Origin: Theropithecus gelada
Taxonomy: Eukaryota > Chordata > Mammalia > Primates > Cercopithecidae
DNA: 64,000 bases
Assembly (NCBI RefSeq): GCF_003255815.1
Contig: NC_037681.1
Location: 68,757,438-68,821,437 of the forward strand
Direction: 5' to 3'
The position numbers and the translations under genes were made by a program. This document shows positions 44,102 through 55,419 of this stretch, in pieces. The notes beneath the pieces are model-generated. The model made no database searches. It worked only from the letters and a program-made list of their open reading frames with translations, and was not told where the DNA came from. How positions within the stretch are numbered: position 1 is the stretch's first letter; every line of letters begins with the position of its first letter.

Positions 44102-45004
44102 AAACATTTCTAAAAGTAAAAGGATTTATTTTTTGGATCACTCAAAGTTTTGGAATTAAAATTATTTAGAGCTGGCAGGGTCCTTAAGACATTTTGTCCA
44201 AGAGTTTCATTTTATAGCTGAAAAAACAGACATGATGAGGTTTACTGGCTTGCCAAGCAAAACAGTTCATTGTTAAATTAACATTTTTAAATCATAGCGT
44301 CCCTTCCATTATCCTGCACATAAGGAAGTTTTTGGAAATATTTTTAGAATTGTTTGTGATATGGAGGAAATAATCCAAGGCCACACCAAAGCTCCCTAAG
44401 AACAGAGGTGGACTCCAGGGGTGACGGGCTGATAGGCTGGGGTATGCAGTTGTGGGAAAGAGCCTGCCAGGTGTTCCTTCACTCATCCTTGTTAGCCCAT
44501 ACTACAAGAAGTCCTCAGAACCTGTCCTCACTTTCTTTTTATTTTGTTTTATAACTCACTCAGACTGCTTAATTGTCCTTATGCTATCTCTTTTCTGCAA
44601 GTAAACTTCAGTTGCCTTCTGTGAGCTATGGAATTTTAGGGAGGAGTTGGACCCATGAGTGTGGAGAGGCAACCCCACACACTGACAGAAAGTAAGCACC
44701 AGGGCTGCTGGAGAAGAGAGGAGAGGAAAGTTCACAGTGTATATTTAATGCTGCTGAGCAGCTGGGCATCAGGGATTGTGAGACTTTACACCCCAGAAGC
44801 TGCTCAATAGTGGTCTCTGGGGCTCTGCTAGAAACCAGCAAGGGAGCCAGCAGAGAAAAGGCAGTGCAGCCAGTGAACAAATTCCAGAAGCTCATCTCAG
44901 GACTGCTGGCTACCTTTCAGGCTAATGACCTACAGTTGGGGGCTTGCAGCTATTTGCAGATGTACTTAGATTTTAAAATGCAGTCTGTGCCATCCGACAC
45001 CCAT
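44102..45004. other. No gene; fragment of an ancient repeat
   Basis: About 44165-44255 reads 'agagctggcagggtccttaa' and 'catgatgaggtttactggct', a mammal-wide repeat I cannot name with confidence (MIR3-like). The rest is unique-looking. Confidence 0.4.
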
Positions 45005-45226
45005 TAACATGGCTACTATTTTTTTAAAAAAGAAAAAACAGAAAATAATTATTAGCGAGGATGTGGAGAAATTGTAGCCTGTGTGCACTATTGTGGGAAT
45101 GTAAAATAGTGCAGCCACTATAGAAAACAGTATGGCAGTTCCTCAAAAAATTAAAAAATAGAACTATCATATAATCAAGCTATTCTACTTCTTGATATAT
45201 GCCTAAAAGAATTGAAAGCAGGGACT
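45005..45226 (+). repeat. L1M LINE, first segment
   Basis: 'agcgaggatgtggagaaatt', 'gcagccactatagaaaacag' and 'cttgatatatgcctaaaaga' are distal ORF2 phrases. The Alu that follows interrupts it. Confidence 0.85.
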
Positions 45227-45443
45227 TCAGCCTGGGCAACATGTCAAAACCCTGTCTCTACAAAAAATACAAAATTTAGCCGGGTGTGATGGCATGCGTC
45301 CCAGCTATTCGGGAGGCTGAGGGGGGAGGAGTGCTTGAGACCAGGAGGTCGAGGCTGCAGCGAACTGAGATCATGCCACTGCACTTCGGCCTGGGTGACA
45401 GAGTGAGACCCTGTCTCAGAAAAAAAAAAAAAAAAAGGAAAAG
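45227..45443 (+). repeat. 5'-truncated Alu, inside L1M
   Basis: Begins mid left arm at 'tcagcctgggcaacatgtca' and ends in poly-A. Target copies GAAAGCAGGGACT (45214-45226) and AAAGCAGGGACT (45445-45456). Confidence 0.95.
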
Positions 45444-45456
45444 AAAAGCAGGGACT

Positions 45457-45925
45457 GGAACATATATTGGCACACTCATGTTCAGAGCAATATTATTTAC
45501 AATAGCCAAAAACTGAAAACAACTTGTGTGCATTGACAGATAAATGGATAAGCAAAACATGTACACACAATGAAGTATTATTCAGCCTTAAAAATGGATG
45601 AAATTCTGATACATGCTACCACGTGGATGAACGTTGAAGACACTATGCCAGTCACAAAAAGACACATATTTTATTATTCCACTGATAAAAGGTACCTATA
45701 GTCAAAATCATAGAGAGAAAGTTGTATCATAGTTTCCAGGGACTGGGGAAAGGGGGAAATGAAGAGTTATTGCTTAACAGTTACAGAGTTCCAGTTTTGC
45801 AGATGAAAAGCGTTCTGGTGGATGGTTGCACAACAATGTGAATGGACTTAATGCCATTGAGCTATACAGTTAAAAATGATTAAAACTGTAAATTTGTATG
45901 TGCATTTTGCCACAATTTTTTTTTG
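45457..45925 (+). repeat. L1M LINE, second segment
   Basis: Resumes 'ggaacatatattggcacact' and passes 'gaagtattattcagccttaa', 'tggttgcacaacaatgtgaa' and 'tgagctatacagttaaaaat', the 3'UTR. Confidence 0.85.
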
Positions 45926-46021
45926 AAAAAAGGAAGTTAATTCTAAAGGGTGTGTTAACTGAATTTGTAAAGTATTTGATTTTTTTTCATTGAAAGGAAA
46001 GCCATAGCCTATCTTTCATCA

Positions 46022-46080
46022 CTCTTCCCTTAGTTCCTTCCTCCTTCCTTTCTTCCTTCATCCTTCCCTTCTTCCTGCCT
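46022..46080. repeat. (TTCC)n-like pyrimidine tract
   Basis: Irregular 'ccttcctttcttccttcatc' type repeats. Confidence 0.85.
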
Positions 46081-46139
46081 TCAAACATCTACTTGATGTT
46101 TGCCAAACATTGTGGGAGGCCCCTGATAAAACATACCAT

Positions 46140-46465
46140 GGTTGGGTGCTGTCGTTCACACCTGTAATTCCAGCACTTTGGGAAGCCAAGGCAGGAGGAT
46201 TGCTTGAATCCAGGAGTTTGAGACAAGCCTGGGCAACAAAGTGAGAGCCCATCTCTACAAAAATAAAAATTAAAACATTTGCCAGGCACAGTGGCATGTG
46301 CCTGTAGTCCCAACTACTTATGTGGCTGAGGCAGGAGGATCACCTGAGCCCAGGAGTTTGAGGCTGGCTGCAGTGAGCTATGATCACACCACCCCTGTAC
46401 TCCACTCCAGCCCAGGCAACAGAGCAAGACACTGTCTCTTAAAAAAAAAATAAATAAAATAAAAA
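46140..46465 (+). repeat. Alu, plus
   Basis: 'ggttgggtgctgtcgttcac' to an A-rich tail with (TAAA) interruptions. Imperfect copies 'ataccatg' and 'atactatg' flank it. Confidence 0.93.
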
Positions 46466-46749
46466 AAATACTATGCCCTGCTGGTAATCCAGCAGGGAAT
46501 CTCCCCAGGTAAACAAACATTATCATCTGACCCAGGTCTGCTCTGTGACAGAAATGTGCTCAGTTTCCCACGGGAGCTTAGAGAGGGGACACTAATGTAG
46601 CCTTGGAGACAAAGGAAAGCTTGTAGGATTTTGGGAATTCTAACTGAAGTCTTGGAGGGTGAATAGAAATTAGCTACTTAAAGAAGGAAAAACCTGAACT
46701 AACATAACAACATCAGTAATAACATTTTATAGTAGCAAAGCTATAATTA

Positions 46750-48188
46750 ATGTATTATTTATACAAATAATGTTTGTTAAACACTACATGCCAGGCACAG
46801 TTCTAGGTGCTGAAAATATGAAGGTGGACAAGATAAAATTTCTCTCTCATGAAGCTTAGGGGCAGACAGTCAATAAATACATAGATAATATATGGAATTA
46901 TCAAATTGTGGTAAGTGCTATGGAGAACAACAGAGCAGGGGAAAAGGAAAGGGAGGTTTGGGTTAAGGGAGGGAGAGGACATTACTAATTTTTATAGGGT
47001 AGCTGGGGAAGGCCTCGCTAATACAGTGGCATCTGAGCAGAGGACCAAAGGTGGGAAGGGAAGGACCCTGGGGAAAGAAGTAGAGACCAGAAGAATAGCA
47101 TAGGCAAAGTTCCTGAGGTGGGAGCATGCCAGGTGTTTTTGTAGGACAGTGTGGCTGGAGTAGGAGGAGGGAGGGAAAGAGTATTTGGAGAGGAAGGGGG
47201 TGAGAGGAGGGCAGCGTTCCCATCATGTAGGGCATTTGGGACCACAGGAGGACGTGAGCATGTGCTGCCTATCAGATGGAAGCCACTAGAGGGTTTTGAG
47301 CAGAGGAATGGCTAAACATTTGGGTTTTAAAGGGATCATTTTGTTTACTCTGTTAAGAAGATTGGAAGAGGCAAGACTGGATACAGCATCACTAACAAGG
47401 AGACTATTACAATAATCCAGGAGAAATTGATAGTGGCTTGAACCAGGATGGCAACAGTTGATGTTGTCATATTCCAGATATATGTCGAAGGTGGAATCAA
47501 CAAGATTTGCTGACAGACTGGATATCAAGTGTGAACAAAAGCAAATAATCATGAATGACTCCCAAGTTGTTGGCCTAAACAACTAGAAGCACAGACCTGT
47601 CATTTACTAAGATGAAAATCCTGTAGGACAAGCAGATTTGGGGTGGGAGTAGACAGGTAATCAGACATTTGGTTTTGGACACATCAAGTTTGAGATGCCT
47701 ATCAGATATTCATGTGGAGATATCAACTGCTGTTATATGTAGAAAGTTCCATAGTTTAGAAGAGAAGTATAGCTAAAGACATAAGTTAGAATCTCCCTGC
47801 TTGGATTGCTTCAAAGCCATGACCCTCCCTGGGTGAGATTCCCAAGCGGGGATGTATAGATAAAGAAGATGTCTAATGGTTGGGCCATTGGGTACTTGGG
47901 ACACTCTGCTAGTCAGGGGGATGAGGTGGACCCAGCAAAGAAGACAGAAAGAACGGCCACAGAGCTAAAAAGGAGAACAAAGTGAGTCTCCAAAACTAAG
48001 TGAAAAAGACATGTTTTGAAGAAAAGGGAGTGAGCAACTGTGTCAAGTGCTGGAGACAGGTCAAGTATAATGAAGGCTGAGATTGGACCACTGGATTTGG
48101 CAGCATGGAGGTCAGTAGTGACTTCAAGAGCTACTTCAGTGGAGTGGTAGGGGTGAGTGCTTGGTTGGAGTACATTTGAGACAAAATA
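46750..48188 (-). repeat. L2 LINE, antisense, segment 1
   Basis: Starts with the reversed L2 3' end ('aaacactacatgccaggcac', 'agttctaggtgctgaaaata'), then 'ggaagccactagagggtttt' and 'agactattacaataatccag'. On the minus strand, 48030-48074 translates in one frame to ILDLSPALDTVAH, a decayed form of the L2/CR1 reverse-transcriptase motif. Frames are broken and the element is dead. Unusually long for an L2 copy. Confidence 0.88.
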
Positions 48189-48362
48189 GCTTTTAGCTAT
48201 TTGAATTCTCTATGCCTTGGTTTCCTTGTCTATAAAATTTGGAGTAACTCAGTACTATTCTCGTAGAGTTTTTTGTTATAAAAATTAAAGGAAAAAACAT
48301 ACCTGAAGTGCCTGATTAAGGTCTAGTATGTAGTAAGTCCTTAATAAACATAAGCTATTGTT
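48189..48362 (+). repeat. MIR SINE, inside L2
   Basis: 'ctatgccttggtttccttgt', 'aagtgcctgattaaggtcta' and 'gtatgtagtaagtccttaat' give the MIR core and 3' end. Confidence 0.75.
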
Positions 48363-48547
48363 ATTATTAAAATATTATTTTTATTTCAACCATCCAAAGG
48401 AAAAATTGACATTCACTTTTCTTTACCTTAATCAACTTTATTATAAAGCTCAGATAAGAATTGTCACATTTAATGACCATTTTTCTCTTTTTTACATTTA
48501 TTTTCTCTAAGTACAGAAATAAAATGAGGGTATATAGACAAATACCG
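48363..48547. other. Unassigned insert in L2
   Basis: AT-rich sequence that interrupts the L2 alignment between the MIR and the resuming L2. Confidence 0.4.
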
Positions 48548-49082
48548 TAAGAGGAGAGGAGAGGAAGTGGAAACAGATATAGATAAGACACCTTTAAGGA
48601 GTTTTGCTGCAAAGGAGCAGAAGAATCAAGCGGTGCTGGAGGGTATTTTTGTTTTTGGTTTTTAAGTTGAGAAAAATACAATGTACGGCAGAGAAAATGA
48701 TCCAGTCAAGAGGGAAAAATTAATAAAAAAGATGGGAATGTCTTTGAGAGGGAAAGAGGAATGGAATCTGGTATTCAAGTGAACAGGCTGGCCTTAGGAA
48801 TGCAGTCAGTTCATCTGTCACCGAGGGACAGGCAGCACCTACAGGTGTAAATGCAGGTGGGTGGGCAGATGTAGCAGAATTTCTCATCTAAGGCTTTTTG
48901 CTGCTTTCTTAATAAGACACGAAGCAAGATCCTCAGCTGAGAATAAGGAGGGGGAGAGGTGTTGGGGGTTTGAGAAAAGATGTGAAAAGTGAAGCAGTCA
49001 TCTAAGAGATGAGGAAAATGAATATATTAAGGAAAGGTAGGAGGATTATCTTGCAGCACTGAGGACCTAATTGAGATTGGTG
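48548..49082 (-). repeat. L2 LINE, antisense, segment 2
   Basis: Resumes with 'gttttgctgcaaaggagcag', 'atgatccagtcaagagggaa' and 'caggctggccttaggaatgc', in the order expected further into the L2 reverse transcriptase. Confidence 0.8.
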
Positions 49083-49446
49083 TTGTCTTAGTCTGTTTTT
49101 TGTTCCTATAACAGAATACCTGAGATTGGGTAGTTCATAAAGAAAAGAAATTCAGTTTTTACAGTTCTAGAAGCTGAAAGTCCAAGACTGAGGAGCTGCA
49201 TCTGATGAGGGCCTTCTTGCTGATGGGGACTCTCCAGAGAGTCCTGAGGTGGTACAGGGCATCACATGGCAACAGGAAAAGAACATGCAAACTGGCTTTT
49301 AACAGACCCGATCTGTTGATAACCTATTAACCTATTCATCTATTAATCCATGAATCACCTCTTAAAGGCCCCTCCTCTTAGTATTGTTACATTGTAAATA
49401 AAATCTCAACATAAATTTAGAAGGGACAAAACTGAATCCACAGCAG
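49083..49446 (-). mobile_element. MLT1/MST-type LTR inside L2, antisense
   Basis: Plus-strand reading 'gtcttagtctgttttttgtt', 'acctgagattgggtagttca', 'cacatggcaacaggaaaaga', ending 'ctgaatccacagcag'. TGGTG occurs on both sides (49078-49082 and 49447-49451). L2 sequence resumes directly beyond. Confidence 0.82.
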
Positions 49447-49451
49447 TGGTG

Positions 49452-50300
49452 ATGAATTTAATATGGCACAGTCAGCATGTTTTCCAATCATGTTTATCTA
49501 TGTGGATGCTCATTCAGAGGAAGTGGAAAGTTGGCATCATCAGGAGGGATTTCATCAGGTGAGTACAATGAAAGGAGAGAGGGGTAAGAGATTAGGTGGG
49601 TATGCAAGGGGTGATTGTAGGAAAGAAACATGCAAACTAAGGTGGAAAAGCAAGGAACTGAAGCAATGAGGAAGTGAGGTATAACGCAATGGTAGAATCC
49701 TGACAAGGTACTAGAGGGATGGCATGGGAAAATTAGGAGGGGTCAGAGAGTGGGTTATATGGAATTGAGATGGAAAAGAAGTTGCAGCTATTGGTAATGA
49801 CAAGGTATGACCATGCAGTTGGAGCTAAGGTAGGTTGGAAGACAAGACCACTGGAGGAGAGGAAAGGCAGAGGTCAAAGACTTGAGAGGTCAGTGCACGG
49901 AAAGGATTATTTGCATGTCATAGAAATTATTCAGAATTAAAACAAGATTACCTTTGGAGACAATGACAGTTAGACAAGAGCTAAACTCTTCAAGGAATGA
50001 AGTGGAGTGGTCCAAGATCTGCAGATGGCTGCAGAAAGAAGGGCTGGCAGTTGTTTAATGTAAAGAGATTCAAATTTTGTGGGGAGGGGTGGTGCAAGTT
50101 TAGGAAGAGCAAGGGAAAATGGTCTTAAAGCAGCAATAGGAGCACACAGGTTATGTATCCTGCCTCCAGGCCCAGTGGAACATGGGATGTGACAGAAAAG
50201 CAGCCACCTCTTGAGGGAACTGCAAAGGAAGCAGTGCCCTAGCGGACAGCTAATTTTCAGTTAGGCCAAGAAGGTGAAGAGAATATAGGAAATTTTGCTA
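49452..50300 (-). repeat. L2 LINE, antisense, segment 3
   Basis: 'atgaatttaatatggcacag' followed by 'tcagcatgttttcc' continues segment 2 after the LTR, then becomes less certain through GA-rich sequence. The right limit is a guess. Confidence 0.45.
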
Positions 50301-50639
50301 ATGGTGAACTACACATTCCAGGGGGCACAATGAAAGTTCTTGTGTTATGGAGGGTAAGGAAATAGGATCCGGTGAAAAAATATACAGAGCATTATGGGCA
50401 TACAGTCCTGTCTTGTGGCAATACAAGGCACACATATAAGGATAAGGGGCAGGACGGGACTTGTAGCAGTGGTCTCCCAGGTAGACTGCGGCAGTGAGGC
50501 CATACATAACTCTGGTGGGAGAGGAAGGGATGAAGGTTTTACCAGGAGCACAAAGGCTCTAGGCTCTGTCTTTTCTCCTGTAGGGAGGAGGCTAGGGGAG
50601 GCATGATGCCACAGAAGCATGGGGCTATTACAGGAGCCC

Positions 50640-50960
50640 AGGTAAGGGATGATGATGGCTTGGGTTATTGTAATAGTGGAGCTACTAAGGAGTAGCTGAA
50701 TGAGTAATGTATTTTTGAGTAGAGCTCAGAGGACTAGCTAATGGATTGATTGATGGGGCAGAACTGGAAGCAGGCACTGGGAGAAAGGGAAATCAAGGAT
50801 GGTTCTAGGTTTTGGTCTGAGAAATGGATGACTGAGAAACAGGGATGGCAATGAGTGACTAAAGAAAGAGTTTTCAGATAAAGTTTGAGGTGCCTATTTG
50901 ACGTTTAGATGGCGATAGTGAGTAAGCTGTTGGATTTATGTCTGAAGCTGTAGGTAGAGG
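50640..50960 (-). repeat. Second L2 fragment, antisense
   Basis: 'gatgatggcttgggttattg', 'aaatcaaggatggttctagg' and 'aaagtttgaggtgcctattt' repeat a part already present near 47400-47720, so this is a separate L2 copy or a duplicated piece. Confidence 0.65.
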
Positions 50961-50964
50961 AGCT

Positions 50965-51130
50965 TGGTGACCTTGAGCAAGTTATCTAATTTCCCTAAGC
51001 CTATTTCCAACTGGAAAATATAACTATCTATTATTGTTATCTATGTGATGTGAGAATTAAATATGGTAATACTGTAAAGTGCTTAAGCTAGAGCCTGGCT
51101 CTTGTGCAGAGTGATGCATAAGAGACATTT
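50965..51130 (+). repeat. MIR SINE, sense
   Basis: 'gtgaccttgagcaagttatc', 'taatttccctaagcctattt' and 'tgagaattaaatatggtaat' followed by 'aaagtgcttaagctagagcc'. Confidence 0.8.
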
Positions 51131-51164
51131 AATTATTCCTGAGAGAAAAATGGGGGTTCATTGA

Positions 51165-51258
51165 ACCTAAAGTTACTTTTCCAGAGCTGCTGAGTAGTGA
51201 GCCCCACAGTCATGGCTTGAATACCAGTCTATGCTCTTTCTACTATACTAGCAGCACA
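51165..51258 (-). repeat. MIR-family fragment, antisense
   Basis: 'cagagctgctgagtagtgag' followed by 'catggcttgaataccagtct' and 'atgctctttctactatacta' is the reversed 5' half of MIR. Confidence 0.6.
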
Positions 51259-52397
51259 ATTAGAAGTAATATTTATTGACAATCCTCTGCAGCCAGGACA
51301 CAATTCTTACCATAGTATCAAAGAATACAAAGAGATATAAACCATTCTTAGAGTGTTTTCATATCAGGCATCTCATTTGTTTTTCCAGAGAGTTATGATA
51401 TAAGGAAGAGGAAAGTATAGGCTATGAAATCTGAACTGACCTGCTTCAGATCTCAGATTATAACTGTGCTCTTAGATTATTCAATGTAACAGCAGATTTG
51501 GGGATCTTCATTTTCTAAATAGTAAAATTATTAAATATTTACTCCTTGGCTTTCAGTAGCAACCAAATTCCATTGGTGTAACCTGCTTTTTAAAAATGTT
51601 CTTAAGTAACTTAAGATCTACATTTCCAGTTAAATAATTACACACACCCCATCCCCAGTAATTACTATTTTCTGAATACTAGTTCTAGACTATTAGCCTT
51701 CTTATGTCACCTTTGGAAATCCTAGTCTTGTTAAGTTTCTCTATGAAAGAGAAGAAAATTGTCCTCCCAATCAGACTTACTACCACTGTTCAATATCCCA
51801 TCAGAGACAATCTGCCTCATTTTCCTGTGAAATAGAGCTTAGTTCACAGAAGATGATAGAGCTTACTCAGAACAGAAAATGAGCTCTTAGAGGTCCTTGG
51901 GAACATTAATTGCAATGGATTAATAATTTACCTTTAACAGTTTTCAACAAATACTTCTTGAGAAAAATCTTCTCAAAATACTATAAGCTTTTGCTTCTGG
52001 TTAATGCTGTCTATAGCATGATGAACAAATGGGCTCAGCTTTCATAACTTCAGGAATACATTATTCAACTTCCATCCATGGCTTTAGTACACAAAGATAA
52101 AGGGATTCTGCCGTTAAGGTACACCCTGACTATAGGGGATACAGGCAAGAAAACAAAGAGATGTATAGTACAGAGCATAACAGATGCTTAAGTTGTAACA
52201 GGGTGGAGGCACAGAAGTGGAACAAGGCTTTGTGGGAATGATGTTGCTGCCAGGGATCATTTCAGAGAATGGTATACCTTTGCTGCAAAGGACAGGCCTT
52301 GAAAAACCAAACCTGGCACAACTTGCATTTTCAAACTGTTTTATTTAATGGAAATGCCTTTGTATAACTTCTATTCATTTATTTAACATTTACTGGG
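51259..52397. other. No gene or repeat recognised
   Basis: 1.1 kb of AT-rich unique-looking sequence. Confidence 0.45.
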
Positions 52398-52661
52398 GGC
52401 CAGGCAGAGTGGCTCATGCCTGTAATTCCAGCAATTTGGGAGGCCTAGGCAGGCGGATTACCTGAGGTCAGGAGTTTGAGACCAGCCTGGCCAACATGGT
52501 GAAACCCCGTCTCTACTAAAAAGACAAAAATTAGCCGGGTGTGGTGGCTTGTGCTGTAATCCCAGCTACTTGGGAGGCTGAGGCAGGAGAATCACTTGAA
52601 GCTGGGAGGCGAAGGCTGCAATGAGCCCAGGTCGCACCACTGCATTCAAGCCTGGGCAAAT
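52398..52661 (+). repeat. Alu, plus, 3' end missing (pair member 1)
   Basis: 'ggccaggcagagtggctcat' to 'caagcctgggcaaat'. The last 30 or so bases and the A-tail are gone; the next Alu's poly-T begins within 3 bp. Confidence 0.95.
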
Positions 52662-52663
52662 GC

Positions 52664-52963
52664 TTTTTTTTTTTTTTTTTTTAAGATTGATCTCACTCTG
52701 TCGCCAAGACTAGAGCGTGGTGGCGCGATCTTGGCTTGTTGCAACCTCTGCTTTCCGGGTTCAAGCTATTCTCCTGCCTCAGCCTCCCAAGTTGCTGGGA
52801 TTATAAGCACCCATCAGCATGCCCAGCTAATTTTTGTGTTTTTAGTAGAGATGTGGTTTTACCTTGTAGGCCAGGCTGGTCTCCAACTACTGACCTCAAG
52901 TGATCCACCCGCCTCAGCCTCCCAAAGTGGTGGGATGACAGGTGTGAGCCATCGCGCCCGGCC
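52664..52963 (-). repeat. Alu, minus (pair member 2)
   Basis: Starts with a 19-nt T run, 'aagattgatctcactctgtc', and ends 'gtgagccatcgcgcccggcc'. It is the reverse complement of its neighbour over about 250 bp. A 133-codon frame across the pair (52596-52997) is an artefact. Confidence 0.96.
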
Positions 52964-53729
52964 ACTTCTGCATCTTCACCATTCTGAAAATAAATGATCT
53001 GTACAAATGTAGAGTTTAATCAGAACTCTCCCAGATAGCAGTTTTTTACTAAGTATTCATGAAAGTCTTGACTGGCTAAGAAGGATGTGAGACTACAGTT
53101 CCTAATATTACTTAATTTCACATTGAGAAATTCCTGTACTTACAACCCTAACTCTAGCCAGCTGACTTACAAATGGCCATCATTGGTCATGACAGGAAAG
53201 GTATTCACTGCATAATTCTTACAGAAGGTGGGTAAGAGGCGCTATCACCAGATGTCAAGGATGGTATACTAACAGACTCCCGCTTACCAACTTCCACCTT
53301 ACAAAATCAGACAGATATAACCAAAGCCCTGAGCCAGGGTAAAAGAAGGTTAATTCTGCCCACTGACAGATGGCATTAGTAGTAGCTGCAAGCCTTTCAG
53401 TACCTGCTACAGCTGCACACTAAATGACTGTGAAATTCTTTGAAAATAAAGTCTGCTTTCCAAACCCCAGAAACAAAGAGCACTGGAGCTGAAAGGGATC
53501 TTAGAGGTCATCTGGTGTAGACTTTGCCAGTAGATTTTAAAGCTTTATCTGGTAACTTTCACCACAATGAACCTTTCACATCTTGTCAACTTCTCTGATT
53601 TTCCTGAAACCTCAACCCATGTTGAGAATTCCACCCCATATTCCTCTCTTACTCCTTCCCACACTCATGGAATGGCTTAAATATCATCACCCTACCCTGT
53701 GTTGGGATTTTACAGTTGCAAAGAAATTT
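52964..53729. other. No gene recognised
   Basis: Unique-looking. A piece near 53478-53540 ('ggagctgaaagggatcttag') resembles the same unnamed ancient repeat as near 44165. Confidence 0.45.
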
Positions 53730-53997
53730 AAAAATGGCAGAATAATGAGAAAACGTTCTGGAGTGATGACAATATCCTATATATTGATAAGAGTGTGGGT
53801 CATACAAACTTGTGTATTTGTCAACACTTTGGAATGGTACACTAAAGATTTGCAAAAAGCCCCAAAACACTGTTAAAAATATATTGAACTCTAATAAATG
53901 ATAGACATGCTGAAGTATTTTGAGATGAAATATATTGATGTCCATAAATGTATCAAAAATATAAGATGGATGGATGGATGGACAAAAGGATAGATAG
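53730..53997 (+). repeat. L1M 3' end, first segment; ends in GGAT/GATA repeats
   Basis: 'aatggcagaataatgagaaa' through 'ggaatggtacactaaagatt' and 'tgctgaagtattttgagatg', distal 3'UTR phrases of an old L1. The end is (TGGA)n then (GATA)n. Confidence 0.7.
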
Positions 53998-54517
53998 ACA
54001 GGACAGACGTCCCAATCCATACCCCAAGAGAGGGCTCTCAGATCTTGTGCAAGAAAGAATTCAGGGCGAGTCTGCAGTGCAAAGTAAAAGTAAGTTTATT
54101 TAAAAAGTAAAGTGGTGAAAGGACAGCTACTACATAGACAGAGTAGGATGTTCCCAAAAGTAAGAGGAGGAGTGCACCTACCGTAGGTACAATGCTTGTA
54201 TATATGGGGAGATGTGCTATGCTACTAGGGTTTGTGATAGAGAATTAATTTTCTTAATTACTATGTTTTGCAAGAATCAATATTATTTATTATCTTTAAA
54301 GCAAAATTAGGAATGCCTTTATTCTCCAGATTTGGGATATCTGGACACTCCCAAGTCAGAGTCTGTTTTAGTAAACATTATTAATTTGTTCCCTTAACCA
54401 TAAACATCTAGAGGCTAGGAATGCCTAACTTTCTGGGAATGCAACTCAGCAAGTCCCAGCCTCATTTTCCTAGCCCTCACTCAAAATGGAGTTGTTCTGG
54501 TTTGACTGGCTCTGACA
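53998..54517 (-). mobile_element. ERV LTR inside L1, antisense
   Basis: Plus reading 'gacgtcccaatccatacccc', 'aagagagggctctcagatct', 'gcaagaaagaattcagggcg', a reversed AATAAA at 54095-54100, then 'gaatgcctaactttctggga' and '...actggctctgaca'. GATAG abuts both ends (53993-53997, 54518-54522), but lies in a tetranucleotide repeat, so the duplication is ambiguous. Subfamily not assigned; solo LTR. Confidence 0.78.
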
Positions 54518-54670
54518 GATAGATAGATCATTATGTGAGAAGGCAAATATGGTAAATGTTAATTGCAGAATCTAGGTGGTTACATGAATGTTTACTATGT
54601 AATTATTTTAATTTAATTTTTCTGAAAACTTTTCATAAATTTAAATAATTTATAATTTAATAAAACATAA
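54518..54670 (+). repeat. L1M 3' end, second segment
   Basis: 'ggcaaatatggtaaatgtta' and 'agaatctaggtggttacatg' complete the 3'UTR after the LTR. Confidence 0.7.
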
Positions 54671-54832
54671 AATGCTAGTAAAAATAACTAATTAATAAAT
54701 ACATTGTTTAAGTAGTAACCAATAAACATTTAAAATTTTTTACAATAAAATGTTTGGTAGGGGAAAGTGGCAGAATGGTTCTTCCTAGGCCAACTTGTCA
54801 TTTTACAGATGAGGAAACTAATGCTTAGAGAG

Positions 54833-54990
54833 CGTGTCTGATTCTATTACTCCACTGTTTAAGATCTCCAAAGGCTCCCTCATTCCCTTCACAATAAAAC
54901 CCAAGCTCTTTGGCTTGGCACACAAACCATTTCATAAACTGTCCCTGACTTTTTCTCTGATCACCTCTTCCATCCTACATGCAGAAGAGC
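54833..54990 (+). repeat. L2 LINE fragment, sense
   Basis: 'ttaagatctccaaaggctcc' then 'acaataaaacccaagctctt' and 'tttcataaactgtccctgac' match L2 3' text. An ancient-repeat snippet precedes it (about 54785-54830). Confidence 0.65.
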
Positions 54991-55419
54991 ACAGCCATAA
55001 TGAGACACTAGAGCAATGGAGCAGGCTAATAATTTGTTACCCTTTTAATATGATAGCTTTTTTAAAACTAATTTTTACTTATCAAAGCAATATTTGTACA
55101 TAGCTTACAATGTCAGTAGTTCAAAAGGTTTATAACAAAAAACAGCCGTATTTTCATGCAACTCTATCCCACCCCCAACATCCTATTATCCAGAGACAAT
55201 CACTTTCAGCTGTATTAGCTGTTTCTATTTGCCTCCAGTTCCTGGATTTGTGATTCTCTCTCTATTTATCAAGTTAGATATTACCTATTGATTTCCTTTT
55301 GTTGGTGGTGAGGCTATTAACACTTCTACTCCCTCTGCCCCTTCTCCCATTCTCCCAATGTAACTGTATCACATCTTTTGGTAAAATCCATATTCAGTTC
55401 AATTAATATGACTGGAAAT
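54991..55419. other. No gene; possible old L1 tail
   Basis: 'atcctattatccagagacaa' near 55180 resembles an old L1 3'UTR phrase. Not firm. Confidence 0.35.

Noticed and set aside
52596..52997. 133-codon plus-strand frame
   Set aside because: It spans the junction of the inverted Alu pair and is built of antisense-Alu peptide phrases.
53964..53998. Regular short repeats as a CRISPR-like array
   Set aside because: They are a simple tetranucleotide microsatellite with no spacers, in a vertebrate genome.
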